NCBI GenBank assembly: GCA_030065205.1
Contig: JASJDN010000040.1
Span: 1-40,165 of the forward strand
Direction of reading: 5' to 3'
DNA: 40,165 nucleotides
DNA from: Crocosphaera sp.
GTDB lineage: Bacteria > Cyanobacteriota > Cyanobacteriia > Cyanobacteriales > Microcystaceae
The translations under genes and the position numbers were made by a program. How positions within the stretch are numbered: position 1 is the first letter of the stretch; every line of letters begins with the position of its first letter. This document shows positions 17,799 through 26,108 of this stretch, one piece after another. The notes beneath the pieces were generated by a model. The model saw only the letters and a list, made by a program, of their open reading frames with translations, did no database searches and had not been told where the DNA came from.

Positions 17799-18467
17799 AT
17801 GGCTAATCAAGAACAACTGAAGCTTTTAATTGCCGGTGTTGATACCTGGAACGAATGGCGAAAGCAAAATCCAGAGATTACTCCTAATCTCCAAGAAGCC
17901 AATTTGAGTCAATTAAATTTACGAGGTGCTAATCTTGATAATGTCAACCTCGAACAAGGGATTTTAGTTAATACCAACTTAAGCAATGCTTCTTTAAAAA
18001 AAGCTAATTTAAGTTATGCTAATTTAGCAGGTGTGGTTTTGTTTGAAGCCAGTTTATACGAAGCTAACCTAACTCATGCTATTTTAATTAATTCAGATTT
18101 AAGTAAAGCTAATTTTGAAAAAGCTAATCTCAGTGACTCTTATATTATTGATAGTTATTTAGTCGATACTAATTTACTCGATGCTAATTTGGAAGGGTGC
18201 GATTTAAAAAGAAGTTATTTAACAGGAGCGAATTTAACAGAAGCAAATTTACAAGAAGCAGATTTGAGTGAAGCGGATTTGACAGCAAGTACATTTGATA
18301 CTCATATTGATAATTGTATCAACACAGCAAGTAAAACCTTAAGTTTAAAAGTTGGAGATTTATTGGATAGCTTTCAAGATAATTTCCTAATCAACTTCAG
18401 TTTTTTAAATTATATTACATCTTTAGAAAAAATTTGGCAAAAAAGTTCATTAAAAAGAATTTATTAG
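17799..18467 (+). CDS. Pentapeptide repeat protein
   Basis: The 222-residue protein starts with a short helical cap (EQLKLLIAGVDTWNEWRKQN, residues 5-24) common at the front of cyanobacterial pentapeptide proteins. About 25 pentapeptides of the A(N/D)LxX type follow (for example LSQLNLRGANLDNVNLEQG, YANLAGVVLFEASLYEANL), up to about residue 170. These fold as a right-handed quadrilateral beta-helix. The last 50 residues are non-repeat. Function is unknown for nearly all cyanobacterial members; a few elsewhere inhibit DNA gyrase. No signal peptide is seen. It is 156 bases downstream of the adenylate-kinase-like gene and about 2.2 kb from the pentapeptide tail of the NERD-helicase gene. Confidence 0.85.
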   Translation: MANQEQLKLLIAGVDTWNEWRKQNPEITPNLQEANLSQLNLRGANLDNVNLEQGILVNTNLSNASLKKANLSYANLAGVVLFEASLYEANLTHAILINSDLSKANFEKANLSDSYIIDSYLVDTNLLDANLEGCDLKRSYLTGANLTEANLQEADLSEADLTASTFDTHIDNCINTASKTLSLKVGDLLDSFQDNFLINFSFLNYITSLEKIWQKSSLKRIY

Positions 18468-18636
18468 ATATTTTAGCTATTAATTTTATCAGTGGATAAG
18501 CAATACTTTCTTATTTGATGTATTCGCAAATTTCAACCTAAATGTAAATCCTATCTAAAAGAGTCAATAACTATTAAAGTTCTTGAGCAAAATAAAGTTT
18601 TTTATAGACTTTTACCGCGTCATTTCCAAATCAATC
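18468..18636 (+). other. Gene-free stretch ahead of an intrinsic terminator
   Basis: These 169 bases separate the pentapeptide gene from a strong plus-strand terminator. They could be a long 3' untranslated region or contain a short untranslated RNA. A weak promoter-like pair, TTGAGC at 18583 and TATAGA at 18603, has a spacing of only 14, so I do not call it. No open reading frame of note is present. Confidence 0.3.
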
Positions 18637-18666
18637 GAAGCTAAGCATAAATTAGCTTCTTTTTTT
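18637..18666 (+). terminator. Rho-independent terminator
   Basis: Perfect 8-bp stem GAAGCTAA (18637-18644) and TTAGCTTC (18652-18659) with a 7-base loop, followed directly by seven T residues. On the plus strand this is a textbook intrinsic terminator. It would end transcripts from the selO-adk-pentapeptide run, or a small RNA starting within the preceding 170 bases. It also sits 8 bases from the 3' end of the convergent minus-strand gene, for which it lacks a T-run. Confidence 0.85.
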
Positions 18667-18673
18667 ATTAATT

Positions 18674-20206
18674 TTAACTATTTTCTGGAGAAATAGAAAC
18701 AGTTTCTTTGTCTAAGACTGGTAATTTCAACAACATTCCTGCCACAAACCAATAATAAACAGCAACAGGATCAACAGCAAGGGGATAATAATAGGGATTA
18801 TAACTAATAAATAAAATAAATAGCCATAAACAGAATCCTAGTCCGCGCAGTGCAGGATTTTTGAGAGAACGATAAGCTTTAAAGGTAAGAATGGTTAAAG
18901 TGGTAACAACACTTAAAAAGGCTAAATATCCTAAAACGCCAATTTCATATATGACTTGAACGGGAAAGGTTTCTACCAGTTGAATCGAACCAAGACGACG
19001 AGCAGCACTGGCAGTTCTTCCTAGTCCACGGCCTAATAAAGTAATCCGATTATGGGTTAACCATTGTATTTGTTTGGCCATAAATTCTTGTGGGGGTGAA
19101 TATTGCCAACGTTGAATAAAATTAGCAATTCTTTCATCAATTAACCCAATTTGAGTGGTTAATATTACAGTCAAGACAAAGATGACTAATAATTTAATGA
19201 GTAAGTTTTTATTTCTTTTTTGGGTTGAGATAAATAGGATTAAATAAATAATAGGTACTAATAATAAAGCGGCTCTTTGTCCTGATATTAATGTGGCAAT
19301 TAAGACAGTTATAATCGAAGAAAAACTAATACTTTTCCAGAGACGAGAAGGGTCACTCAAACTAACACCATAAGTAATAAAACTACTGGCAATTAAAAAC
19401 CAAGCCCATTGCCAAGGTGCCACAAATGTTCCTGGTAGTCGAATTAAGTTTTTTCCTGGATTATATAGTAAAGAACCTCCCACAAAACATTGGGCGCGTA
19501 AACTCGCAGAAGTATTAGAGGGAACAGGTAATTGACTATTACCTGGACAAATACCATAGACTAATAATAGATATTGAATTAAGCATAAAGTACAAGCAAT
19601 AAGGATTAAAAGAATTAAAAGTCGATTTAACCACAGTAAGCTTTTTTGATTCTTAAGATAATAATAAGCACAAAAAATCAAAGGAATATAACCTAACCAC
19701 ACCTTTAATCCAACCAGTCCCATTAAAATAATTTTATCTTGAGAATTAGTTAAATCTTGAGGAAAATTAACAAAAAATAAGGTCAAAGAACAAGTTAATC
19801 CAAAAAAGCCAATAACGATTAGTAAAGGTTTGAATTTTAATAGATTTGTATTTAATTTATTCCATATTTGATGACGATAACTCATACCAATTCCTAATAA
19901 AGCAGGTATATAAAAGGCATCTTTAGCTAAATGAAACAAAGAATAAGATCCCGTATAACGAACCCCTTGACCAAAGGCTTGAAACACACCCGCTACAGCA
20001 TAAGTAATGGTTCCTCCTAGGGGAAGATAAATCAAAAAAGCTAAAAGCCCCCATCGAGGAAAACAAAAAGATAATACGGTACAAGGAACTAATAATGCTC
20101 CCATGATTGCAGTTTCTAGACCTCCCATTAAGAGGCCAAGAGAACCGATAAAAACCGTTGTAAATAAGACAATTATAAATAAAATTATCTGTTTTTCATG
20201 TTTCAT
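18674..20206 (-). CDS. O-antigen ligase/polymerase-like membrane protein
   Basis: The 510-residue protein is almost entirely hydrophobic, with about eleven to twelve predicted membrane helices beginning at residue 6 (IILFIIVLFTTVFIGSLGLL). A larger external loop (about 225-265, containing CPGNSQLPVPSNTSASLRAQ and RLPGTFVAPWQW) and a later loop with RITLLGRGLGRTASAARRLG fit the Wzy/WaaL layout, in which arginine and histidine residues in periplasmic loops handle undecaprenyl-linked glycan. A polysaccharide polymerase or ligase is a reasonable guess, not proven. It is last in a minus-strand run, 39 bases after the aldolase gene. It carries no signal for another family. Confidence 0.6.
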   Translation of the reverse strand: MKHEKQIILFIIVLFTTVFIGSLGLLMGGLETAIMGALLVPCTVLSFCFPRWGLLAFLIYLPLGGTITYAVAGVFQAFGQGVRYTGSYSLFHLAKDAFYIPALLGIGMSYRHQIWNKLNTNLLKFKPLLIVIGFFGLTCSLTLFFVNFPQDLTNSQDKIILMGLVGLKVWLGYIPLIFCAYYYLKNQKSLLWLNRLLILLILIACTLCLIQYLLLVYGICPGNSQLPVPSNTSASLRAQCFVGGSLLYNPGKNLIRLPGTFVAPWQWAWFLIASSFITYGVSLSDPSRLWKSISFSSIITVLIATLISGQRAALLLVPIIYLILFISTQKRNKNLLIKLLVIFVLTVILTTQIGLIDERIANFIQRWQYSPPQEFMAKQIQWLTHNRITLLGRGLGRTASAARRLGSIQLVETFPVQVIYEIGVLGYLAFLSVVTTLTILTFKAYRSLKNPALRGLGFCLWLFILFISYNPYYYPLAVDPVAVYYWFVAGMLLKLPVLDKETVSISPENS

Positions 20207-20245
20207 TTTTTAACATTTAGAATTAGTATTTTGAATTAGAATATA

Positions 20246-20884
20246 TTATTTGATTGAAATCCCTTGTCCTTTCTCGTTAAATTCTATAACGGTTTTTTGC
20301 GATAATTCATGAGTGGTCATAGCGGTTAAAATATCTAAAGGAATGGTTAAATGATGCGCCCCTGCTTCTAAAGCGGAGGCTGCTTCTTGGGGTGATTTTA
20401 AACTCGCTGCTAAAATTTCAGTGTCACTTCCTTGTAATATCTTGGCCATCTCTTTAACTAAAGCTAAACCATCTCCTAATAAACGAGTTGCACGGTTAAC
20501 ATAAGCAATAGCATACTTGGCTCCAGTTTCTTTGGCGATCGCAGCTTGTGCGCTACTATAGATAGCAGTAACCGCGCAGGGAATCTTAGGGGATAAAGTG
20601 GCTGTTACTTGAAATCCGATGGTTGTCGCAGGAATTTTTAAGACCGTTTTTTCTCCTATTAACTCATAGGCTTTTTCCCCTTCTTCGATCATAGTTTCAG
20701 CATCGGTTGCTGTTAGCTGATAGTAAAGTTCTCCTGGACTGATAATTGCTAATTTTTGTAAGGTTTCTTCTGGGGATATATCAGTTTTTGCGAGTAGAGT
20801 GGGGTTAGTAGTAATACCTTTTACCCATCCGTATTTTATGGCAATTTCTGCATCTTTGATAATAGCTGAGTCAAGATAAATCAT
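20246..20884 (-). CDS. fsa: Fructose-6-phosphate aldolase/transaldolase (TalC/FSA family)
   Basis: This 212-residue protein is the short (about 215 residue) class I aldolase of the TalC/MipB/FSA family. Seen are MIYLDSA with Asp5, WVKGITTNPTLLAKT (20-34), the Schiff-base lysine in VLKIPATTIG (Lys83), CAVTAIYSSAQAAIA, AKYAIAYVNRATRL and ILAASLKSPQEA near the phosphate site. It either cleaves fructose 6-phosphate to dihydroxyacetone and glyceraldehyde 3-phosphate or acts as a transaldolase in the pentose phosphate pathway; sequence alone does not decide which. It lies 74 bases downstream of the tRNA nucleotidyltransferase fusion. Confidence 0.92.
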   Translation of the reverse strand: MIYLDSAIIKDAEIAIKYGWVKGITTNPTLLAKTDISPEETLQKLAIISPGELYYQLTATDAETMIEEGEKAYELIGEKTVLKIPATTIGFQVTATLSPKIPCAVTAIYSSAQAAIAKETGAKYAIAYVNRATRLLGDGLALVKEMAKILQGSDTEILAASLKSPQEAASALEAGAHHLTIPLDILTAMTTHELSQKTVIEFNEKGQGISIK

Positions 20885-20958
20885 AAGTCTAAATCATAAA
20901 TCTACTACATAATAACAGGTTTTTGTCTTGTCGTCTGTTTAATTGATGAATGAACAGT

Positions 20959-23676
20959 TTACTTTAACTCCTCCATCATTTCCCTAACTATCATTTCTGC
21001 TTCTTCTTTGGTTTCAATTTCTCCATCTAAAGTTAAACTTAATAACTTATCTAACGCCACTTTATATTTGGGTCCAGGTTTATATCCCATACGTTTCAAA
21101 TCATTCCCATTTAAAGGGGTTTCAACGTTTGACCATTGGGTTAAATATTGCCAAATCATACGTCTAGTTTCTTTGTCGCAATTGACTGCAACTAAAATTA
21201 AATCAGGTAATTTATAACGATATAATTGTTGATATTTTTCACTTATTTCCTGATGATTAATTAAGGTTTCTTGCAGTTCTAAAGAAATTGTGTTGACCAT
21301 TTCAATCCTATCTAGACTATCTTTCGGTAGCTGTAAATTAATAGCAAGTTGTTTTCTTTCTTTTCTATTGATTGGAGACATTAAAATTTCTAAACGAATT
21401 AACCAATGACCAAGATTATTATCAGGATCAAGATATCTTAACCAGCGAGAAGCACAGCGAATTTGCCACCAGATTTTATCATCTAAACTAACTTGATTGT
21501 GTAAACACTTCAAAGCATCTAAATCTGACAGTAATTGTAAGGCTGGTTTCCAGTAATTGGCTTCTAAAATATATTTTAGTTCTGTTTTTAAGCGTGTCGT
21601 TAAGGCGGGGGTAACATGAGTTTTCAAGCGTAATTTTTCATAAATTCCGCTTTCAATAGCATAACGAATATACGCTTCTGTTTGCGGTTCAATTTCAAAC
21701 TTTAAGCGCACAGCAAAGCGCACTGCGCGATATATTCTTGTGGGATCTTCGATAAAACTATTGGCATGAAGTACCCGAATTTCTTTAGCCTTCAAATCTA
21801 ATAAACCCCCAAAAAAGTCTAATAATTCTCCTTCTCTTGGTGGGGTTAATCTCACCGCTAAAGCATTAATTGTAAAGTCCCTTCTATATAAGTCTTGACG
21901 AATGGAACTGGATTCTACTTCCGGGTTGGCAGCAGGGTAAGGATAAAATTCAGTTCTGGAGGTCGCAATATCTAACCATAGTGACCCCAACTCTGAATCT
22001 TTATGCCATAATAAAGCGGCTGTCTGAAACTCACCATGTATTGATAATCGACAGTTCGGATATTTTTTTTGTATAGTTGAAGCGAGTTCAACCCCGGCAC
22101 CAACATCAGCAGAACGATGAAAACCATCGACAACTAAATCAATATCTTGAAGTAAAACTTTTTCATTATTCTCTGTTAGTAACAAGTCCCTAACTGCCCC
22201 ACCAACGATATATAAATGCCAGCCATTATGTTCTGCTTCTTGGGAAATTTCTTCTAAGAGTTTCCAGATAGACGGTTCTAAAGAATTACGAATGGAAGGT
22301 AATAAACAGGATACGGTGGCCACTCTTTTACCATTTTCGTCTTTGACTTCTTTTCTCTGTTGATGAATTTGTCTTAATAAGTCAGTTCTTGTAACAATTC
22401 CCAATAATTTATCATTATCAATTACTGGTAATCTTCCCACATCATACGTTACCATAATGGATTCAATCTCAGGTAACAAAGTATCAGGACTAATGGTTTT
22501 TAACTGTTTCGTCATATATCCTTTTACTGGTGCATGGCTAAACCCATGATGCAATGCTAAATCTAAATCTCGACGGGAAATAATACCCACTAAATGATCG
22601 TTTTCATCGACCACAGATAACCCAGAATGGCCATAGCGAAATAGTACCCTTTGTGCTTGTTCTATGGTGGTTTCTGGACGAATCGTTCTCACGGGTGAAG
22701 ACATCAAATCTCTGGCGGTTAAAGGGTGAGGAATTTGGGTAATAAATTCTTCGACCAATTGTTTTAATTTTGCTTCAGCATCGACATTTCTTAACATTAA
22801 AGAAGCAGCTTGACTATGGCCACCCCCTCCATAAACTGAAAATAATTGATTAAGATTAGTTCCTTCTATGCGAGTTCGGCCAATAATAATTAAACGGTTG
22901 TCAGGATAAGGTTTATCATTGTGTCGTTTATGATAACTGTGAGCAAATAATAAGGCATCACTTTCCGTTAATTCGATTAATCTTTCGGCTAAATTAGATA
23001 ATCCTGCAACAAAATTTTCTGTTTCAATCAGTACCCAAGCAACTTGAAAACCTCTAACATTTTTTGTCTCAAATTTGTCCAATGCTTCCGTAAAAATTCC
23101 CTGTAATTGAGGGGTAAAACCAGGGTCACAATATTCAGCTACAATCTTAACATTCGCACCCATTTCCATTAACCAAGCTAAGGCTTTAGCATCCCTAGGA
23201 GTGGACTGAGGAAAGGTTAAAGAACCGGTGTCTACATGAATTCCTAAGGCCATAATGGTCGCTTCTATGGGATTAGGATCTATGTTTTCTTGTTGCATTT
23301 TTTCCACAATTAACGTTGTGGATGCCCCTACTGGTTCGATTTGTTGAAAAGTGGCAGGGATATCACATTTACTGTTAAGGTGATGGTCATATAATTCAAC
23401 ACTTTTGATCTGCGGTAAACTCAACCAATCAGATGCTTTTCCTAACCGATTTTTTTGTTGATTATCGACAACAATTAAATGACGAATTTGCTTCGGGTTA
23501 ACACTTCGTAACTCAATGAGGGGGATTTCATCTCGGTGTAAGGCTAAAAAATCCTTAACCGTCGGATGGGCCCCACCGGTCAAAACGATGCGACTTCCTA
23601 CTCTGAGACAGGATAAACCAACGGCCGCCCCCAATGCGTCAAAATCAACCGTCTGATGGCATAAAATTAAGTCCAT
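20959..23676 (-). CDS. DHH phosphoesterase - CBS pair - tRNA nucleotidyltransferase fusion
   Basis: The 905-residue protein is modular. Residues 1-310 are a DHH/DHHA1 phosphoesterase: VDFDALGAA (10-18), YDHHLNS (96-102), [11 protein letters not shown] (145-155) and [14 protein letters not shown] (282-295). Residues 316-440 are two CBS domains ([12 protein letters not shown] and [11 protein letters not shown] starts). Residues 465-905 are a class II tRNA nucleotidyltransferase/poly(A) polymerase: [12 protein letters not shown] (489-500), the metal-binding DIDLVVDG (511-518), [13 protein letters not shown] (598-610) and [19 protein letters not shown] (643-661). It acts on tRNA 3' ends. Some cyanobacteria are known to split CCA addition between CC- and A-adding enzymes, so this may be only one half-activity. 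The architecture is known in cyanobacteria and Aquificales. Confidence 0.92.
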   Translation of the reverse strand: MDLILCHQTVDFDALGAAVGLSCLRVGSRIVLTGGAHPTVKDFLALHRDEIPLIELRSVNPKQIRHLIVVDNQQKNRLGKASDWLSLPQIKSVELYDHHLNSKCDIPATFQQIEPVGASTTLIVEKMQQENIDPNPIEATIMALGIHVDTGSLTFPQSTPRDAKALAWLMEMGANVKIVAEYCDPGFTPQLQGIFTEALDKFETKNVRGFQVAWVLIETENFVAGLSNLAERLIELTESDALLFAHSYHKRHNDKPYPDNRLIIIGRTRIEGTNLNQLFSVYGGGGHSQAASLMLRNVDAEAKLKQLVEEFITQIPHPLTARDLMSSPVRTIRPETTIEQAQRVLFRYGHSGLSVVDENDHLVGIISRRDLDLALHHGFSHAPVKGYMTKQLKTISPDTLLPEIESIMVTYDVGRLPVIDNDKLLGIVTRTDLLRQIHQQRKEVKDENGKRVATVSCLLPSIRNSLEPSIWKLLEEISQEAEHNGWHLYIVGGAVRDLLLTENNEKVLLQDIDLVVDGFHRSADVGAGVELASTIQKKYPNCRLSIHGEFQTAALLWHKDSELGSLWLDIATSRTEFYPYPAANPEVESSSIRQDLYRRDFTINALAVRLTPPREGELLDFFGGLLDLKAKEIRVLHANSFIEDPTRIYRAVRFAVRLKFEIEPQTEAYIRYAIESGIYEKLRLKTHVTPALTTRLKTELKYILEANYWKPALQLLSDLDALKCLHNQVSLDDKIWWQIRCASRWLRYLDPDNNLGHWLIRLEILMSPINRKERKQLAINLQLPKDSLDRIEMVNTISLELQETLINHQEISEKYQQLYRYKLPDLILVAVNCDKETRRMIWQYLTQWSNVETPLNGNDLKRMGYKPGPKYKVALDKLLSLTLDGEIETKEEAEMIVREMMEELK

Positions 23677-23738
23677 AACTTCCCTTTAATGAAGTCAGAA
23701 GCAAGAACTTATCGCTTAACTTCCTTCTCTATAATAGT

Positions 23739-24449
23739 CTAGGGACAATAACTTTCCATAACTCTACCAAAACTATAAATTTTCTCATAATAGTAAGTGC
23801 TAACTTTATCCCCTTGATTACATAAAGGATCAATCGCAATTCTATTTCTTCCCACTTCTTGACCTGAACTATGAATATAATAACCATTGCCTAAATAAAG
23901 AGCAACATGATCCACTCTCTTATTAGCAAAAAAGATTAAATCCCCTGGTAATAATTCCTCATAAGTAATCTTTTTGACAAAGGATTCTTGTTGATAAGAA
24001 TCTCTAGGTAGCCAGATTCCCGATGCAGAAAATGCAGCTTGCATTAAGCCAGAACAATCATAATTTGGGGCTATGGTACCCCCCCATAAATAATAATTTG
24101 GCTGCTTCATTGCTGCTTTGGTAAAAGTAATAATAGCAGGAATCTTTTTTTCAATTTTCTGACGAGAAATCTTTTTAAATTGATAATTTTTTGCAGCAGA
24201 ATCTAAGATTTGCAAATCATTTAAAGATAACCAAGCTGAGTAACCATCTTCGCATAATTGAACCTGTATAAATTGATGGGTTAAACTGGTTTCTAGTAGC
24301 TTTAGGTGTCTTCCTATAGCTGCTTGTGTTGCTAACTCGTCCCCTGTCGCTGAATTGTATAAATTGAGGGGACGACGACAAGAATATTCTCCAGAAAGGG
24401 ATGGAGATAATAAGTCTAGGGACGTTGCAGGGGAAGACAATACTAACAT
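23739..24449 (-). CDS. NlpC/P60 cell-wall endopeptidase with N-terminal SH3-like domain
   Basis: The 236-residue protein has an N-terminal bacterial SH3-like region (about 20-90) and a C-terminal NlpC/P60 cysteine peptidase: NYDCSGLMQAAF with catalytic Cys132, DHVALYLGNGYYIHSSG with His181 and a third polar residue His193. It closely fits the structurally studied Nostoc/Anabaena NlpC enzymes of about 235 residues, which cut between D-Glu and diaminopimelate in peptidoglycan stem peptides and probably recycle wall fragments. No signal peptide is evident, which matches those homologues. The start ATG follows AGGA by about 3-4 bases. It heads a minus-strand run with the DHH-CBS-nucleotidyltransferase gene 62 bases downstream. 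Confidence 0.9.
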   Translation of the reverse strand: MLVLSSPATSLDLLSPSLSGEYSCRRPLNLYNSATGDELATQAAIGRHLKLLETSLTHQFIQVQLCEDGYSAWLSLNDLQILDSAAKNYQFKKISRQKIEKKIPAIITFTKAAMKQPNYYLWGGTIAPNYDCSGLMQAAFSASGIWLPRDSYQQESFVKKITYEELLPGDLIFFANKRVDHVALYLGNGYYIHSSGQEVGRNRIAIDPLCNQGDKVSTYYYEKIYSFGRVMESYCP

Positions 24450-24607
24450 ATCCTGGTTAAAACCGATGAGATAAAATAAGATGAGTAAGTTTTCGTCTTG
24501 ATGATACTAAATATTTTGGTTTTGAACAGAGCATATTTTCCCTCAATTCCTGGCCGTTGAGTCGTTATTGGCAATTAAACTGCTATGCTATGCTACAAAA
24601 GCTCTGT

Positions 24608-24631
24608 TCGGTTTTTTAGCCAGAAAACCGA
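24608..24631. repeat. Palindrome in the nlpC/acetyltransferase divergent region
   Basis: TCGGTTTT (24608-24615) and AAAACCGA (24624-24631) form perfect 8-base arms around an 8-base centre. It lies about 160 bases from the peptidase start and 240 from the acetyltransferase start, in the middle of a 419-base divergent intergenic region that otherwise holds no gene. It could be an operator or an RNA hairpin; no T-run follows on either side. Confidence 0.5.
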
Positions 24632-24741
24632 TGTAAATGACCTTTAATCAAGTATTAGCACCACCATAGACAACGACAGGGAAGAATTGTCAGATGTTCC
24701 ACAAATGTCAAGAAATAAAGACAAACTCCCTCAGAAACCCA

Positions 24742-24769
24742 TTGATTTTTTTGTAAAATTCGCTACAAT
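24742..24769 (+). promoter_or_regulatory. Candidate sigma-70-type promoter for the acetyltransferase gene
   Basis: TTGATT (24742-24747) and TACAAT (24764-24769) are separated by 16 bases on the plus strand. Transcription would start near 24776, giving a leader of about 90 bases before the ATG at 24869. The match is fair rather than perfect and the region is AT-rich, so this is a prediction only. Confidence 0.4.
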
Positions 24770-24868
24770 TTTATTAGCGTCTCAAAAATAATCATTTTAG
24801 TTCCTTCTATTTGGGTTGTTATCTAAACTTGTTGTTCTCTCGATCAAATTTCTTAGGAATTACTAACA

Positions 24869-25357
24869 ATGGATTGTAGTAATATTCAGTTTTCTCTGCA
24901 AAAGTCCAAAGTGGATTATCAACAACTACAAATGTTGTTTAATCAAGCAGCATTTTGGGCTAGAGAAAGAAGCATAAACGATTTAAAAACTGCTGTTCTC
25001 AATAGTAATCCCGTGGTCACAGTTTGGGATGCTAAAACCATGATTGGTTTTTGTCGTGGAACCTCTGACGGGGTGTATCGGGCGACTATTTGGGATGTGG
25101 TTATCCATAAAGAATACCAAGGATTAGGATTAGGTCGTAAGTTAGTGGAAACCGCCTTAAGTCATCCTTTAATGAGTCAAGTAGAAAGAGTGTATCTCAT
25201 GACAACCTATCAACAAAAATTCTATCAAAAAATTGGCTTTCAAGAAAATCAATCGACGACAATGGTTCTCCAAAATGCCTATGATATTAACCCTATTTCG
25301 TTAGGAGATGGTTCTATGATAGAGGAGGCAACGGGAGTAGACACTGTAACCGTGTAA
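24869..25357 (+). CDS. GNAT family N-acetyltransferase (Ycf52-like)
   Basis: The 162-residue protein has the GNAT acetyl-CoA loop YQGLGLGRKLVETAL (83-97), preceded by the strand ATIWDVVIHKE and followed by VYLMTTYQQKFYQKIGFQ. This set of motifs matches the cyanobacterial and red-algal plastid Ycf52 branch, related to plant chloroplast GNAT enzymes that acetylate proteins. Substrate here is unknown. AGGA lies about 12 bases before the ATG. The last 44 bases overlap the 3' end of the convergent histidine-kinase-like gene; the overlapping tail (DGSMIEEATGVDTVTV) lies outside the GNAT fold. Confidence 0.87.
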   Translation: MDCSNIQFSLQKSKVDYQQLQMLFNQAAFWARERSINDLKTAVLNSNPVVTVWDAKTMIGFCRGTSDGVYRATIWDVVIHKEYQGLGLGRKLVETALSHPLMSQVERVYLMTTYQQKFYQKIGFQENQSTTMVLQNAYDINPISLGDGSMIEEATGVDTVTV

Positions 25358-26108
25358 GGGTTTCTGGTTCATTGTCGGGGGAAATATCTAAAATAGTTAA
25401 ATTTCCCCCCATTTTCTCCAATAATGTTTGACATAATACTAAAGTCATATCTGGAGACAATCGTAAATTATCGTTCCATTTTTTAAGAGACGCTAACGTT
25501 AAATCAGAAGCTGGTAAGTCTTCTTGTTGTTTTTTCCACTGTTGAAGAGAACAAGGAATATCAATCAGGAGTTTTGCAATCTTTTCTCTTTCATTTAATT
25601 GAGTCGTGACGATAATTTTTCCTTTCTCCATGAGATTAAGAGAGACATCAATTAATGCAGTTAATCCTTGAATTAAACGGTTTCTATCTCCTTGAATAAA
25701 GATATCAGTTACAGGCTGTTTTAACTCAATTTTATAACTATAATTGTTTGCTTGAATCTCAGTTAATTCGTAAACTTCATTAATAATATTATTTAAGCAA
25801 ATTTTTTCAATATTCAGTGCGATTACTCCATAATCAATCTTAGAGATAGTAACAATTCTATCAATAATTTCTACTAATTTTTTAGCAGATTCAAACCCTT
25901 GTTGTAGAAATTCTTTTTCTTCTTGGGGATCTTCACATAAATCTCCTAAAATTAATTGATGCAATCCCATTAAACTACTTAAGGGAGAACGTAATTCGTG
26001 TGCCGTTTTCGCTAAATAACCACTCTTAAATTGATTGATTTGTGCTGTCATTGCATAAGCTAAGCGAGTTGCTTCTAGTTCTTTTTGTAGGGTTTCTATC
26101 TCTTCCAT
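25314..26108 (-). CDS. Histidine kinase-like protein with degenerate ATP-binding domain
   Basis: The 264-residue protein starts with a coiled coil (1-28) and a dimerisation/phosphoacceptor helix whose H-box YLAKTAHELRSPLSSLMG (His37) is well conserved. The following catalytic domain is recognisable by layout only. The N-box position reads DRNRLIQGLTALIDVSLNLM without the metal-binding Asn. The G1 position reads LLIDIPCSL instead of DxGxG, and G2 reads LSPDMTLVLCQTLLEKMGG without the glycines. It probably cannot bind ATP normally. There is no sensor or membrane segment. Its ATG overlaps the upstream Sua5-like stop (TAATG), so translation is probably coupled, and its 3' end overlaps the acetyltransferase gene by 44 bases. 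Confidence 0.75.
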   Translation of the reverse strand: MEEIETLQKELEATRLAYAMTAQINQFKSGYLAKTAHELRSPLSSLMGLHQLILGDLCEDPQEEKEFLQQGFESAKKLVEIIDRIVTISKIDYGVIALNIEKICLNNIINEVYELTEIQANNYSYKIELKQPVTDIFIQGDRNRLIQGLTALIDVSLNLMEKGKIIVTTQLNEREKIAKLLIDIPCSLQQWKKQQEDLPASDLTLASLKKWNDNLRLSPDMTLVLCQTLLEKMGGNLTILDISPDNEPETLTRLQCLLPLPPLS

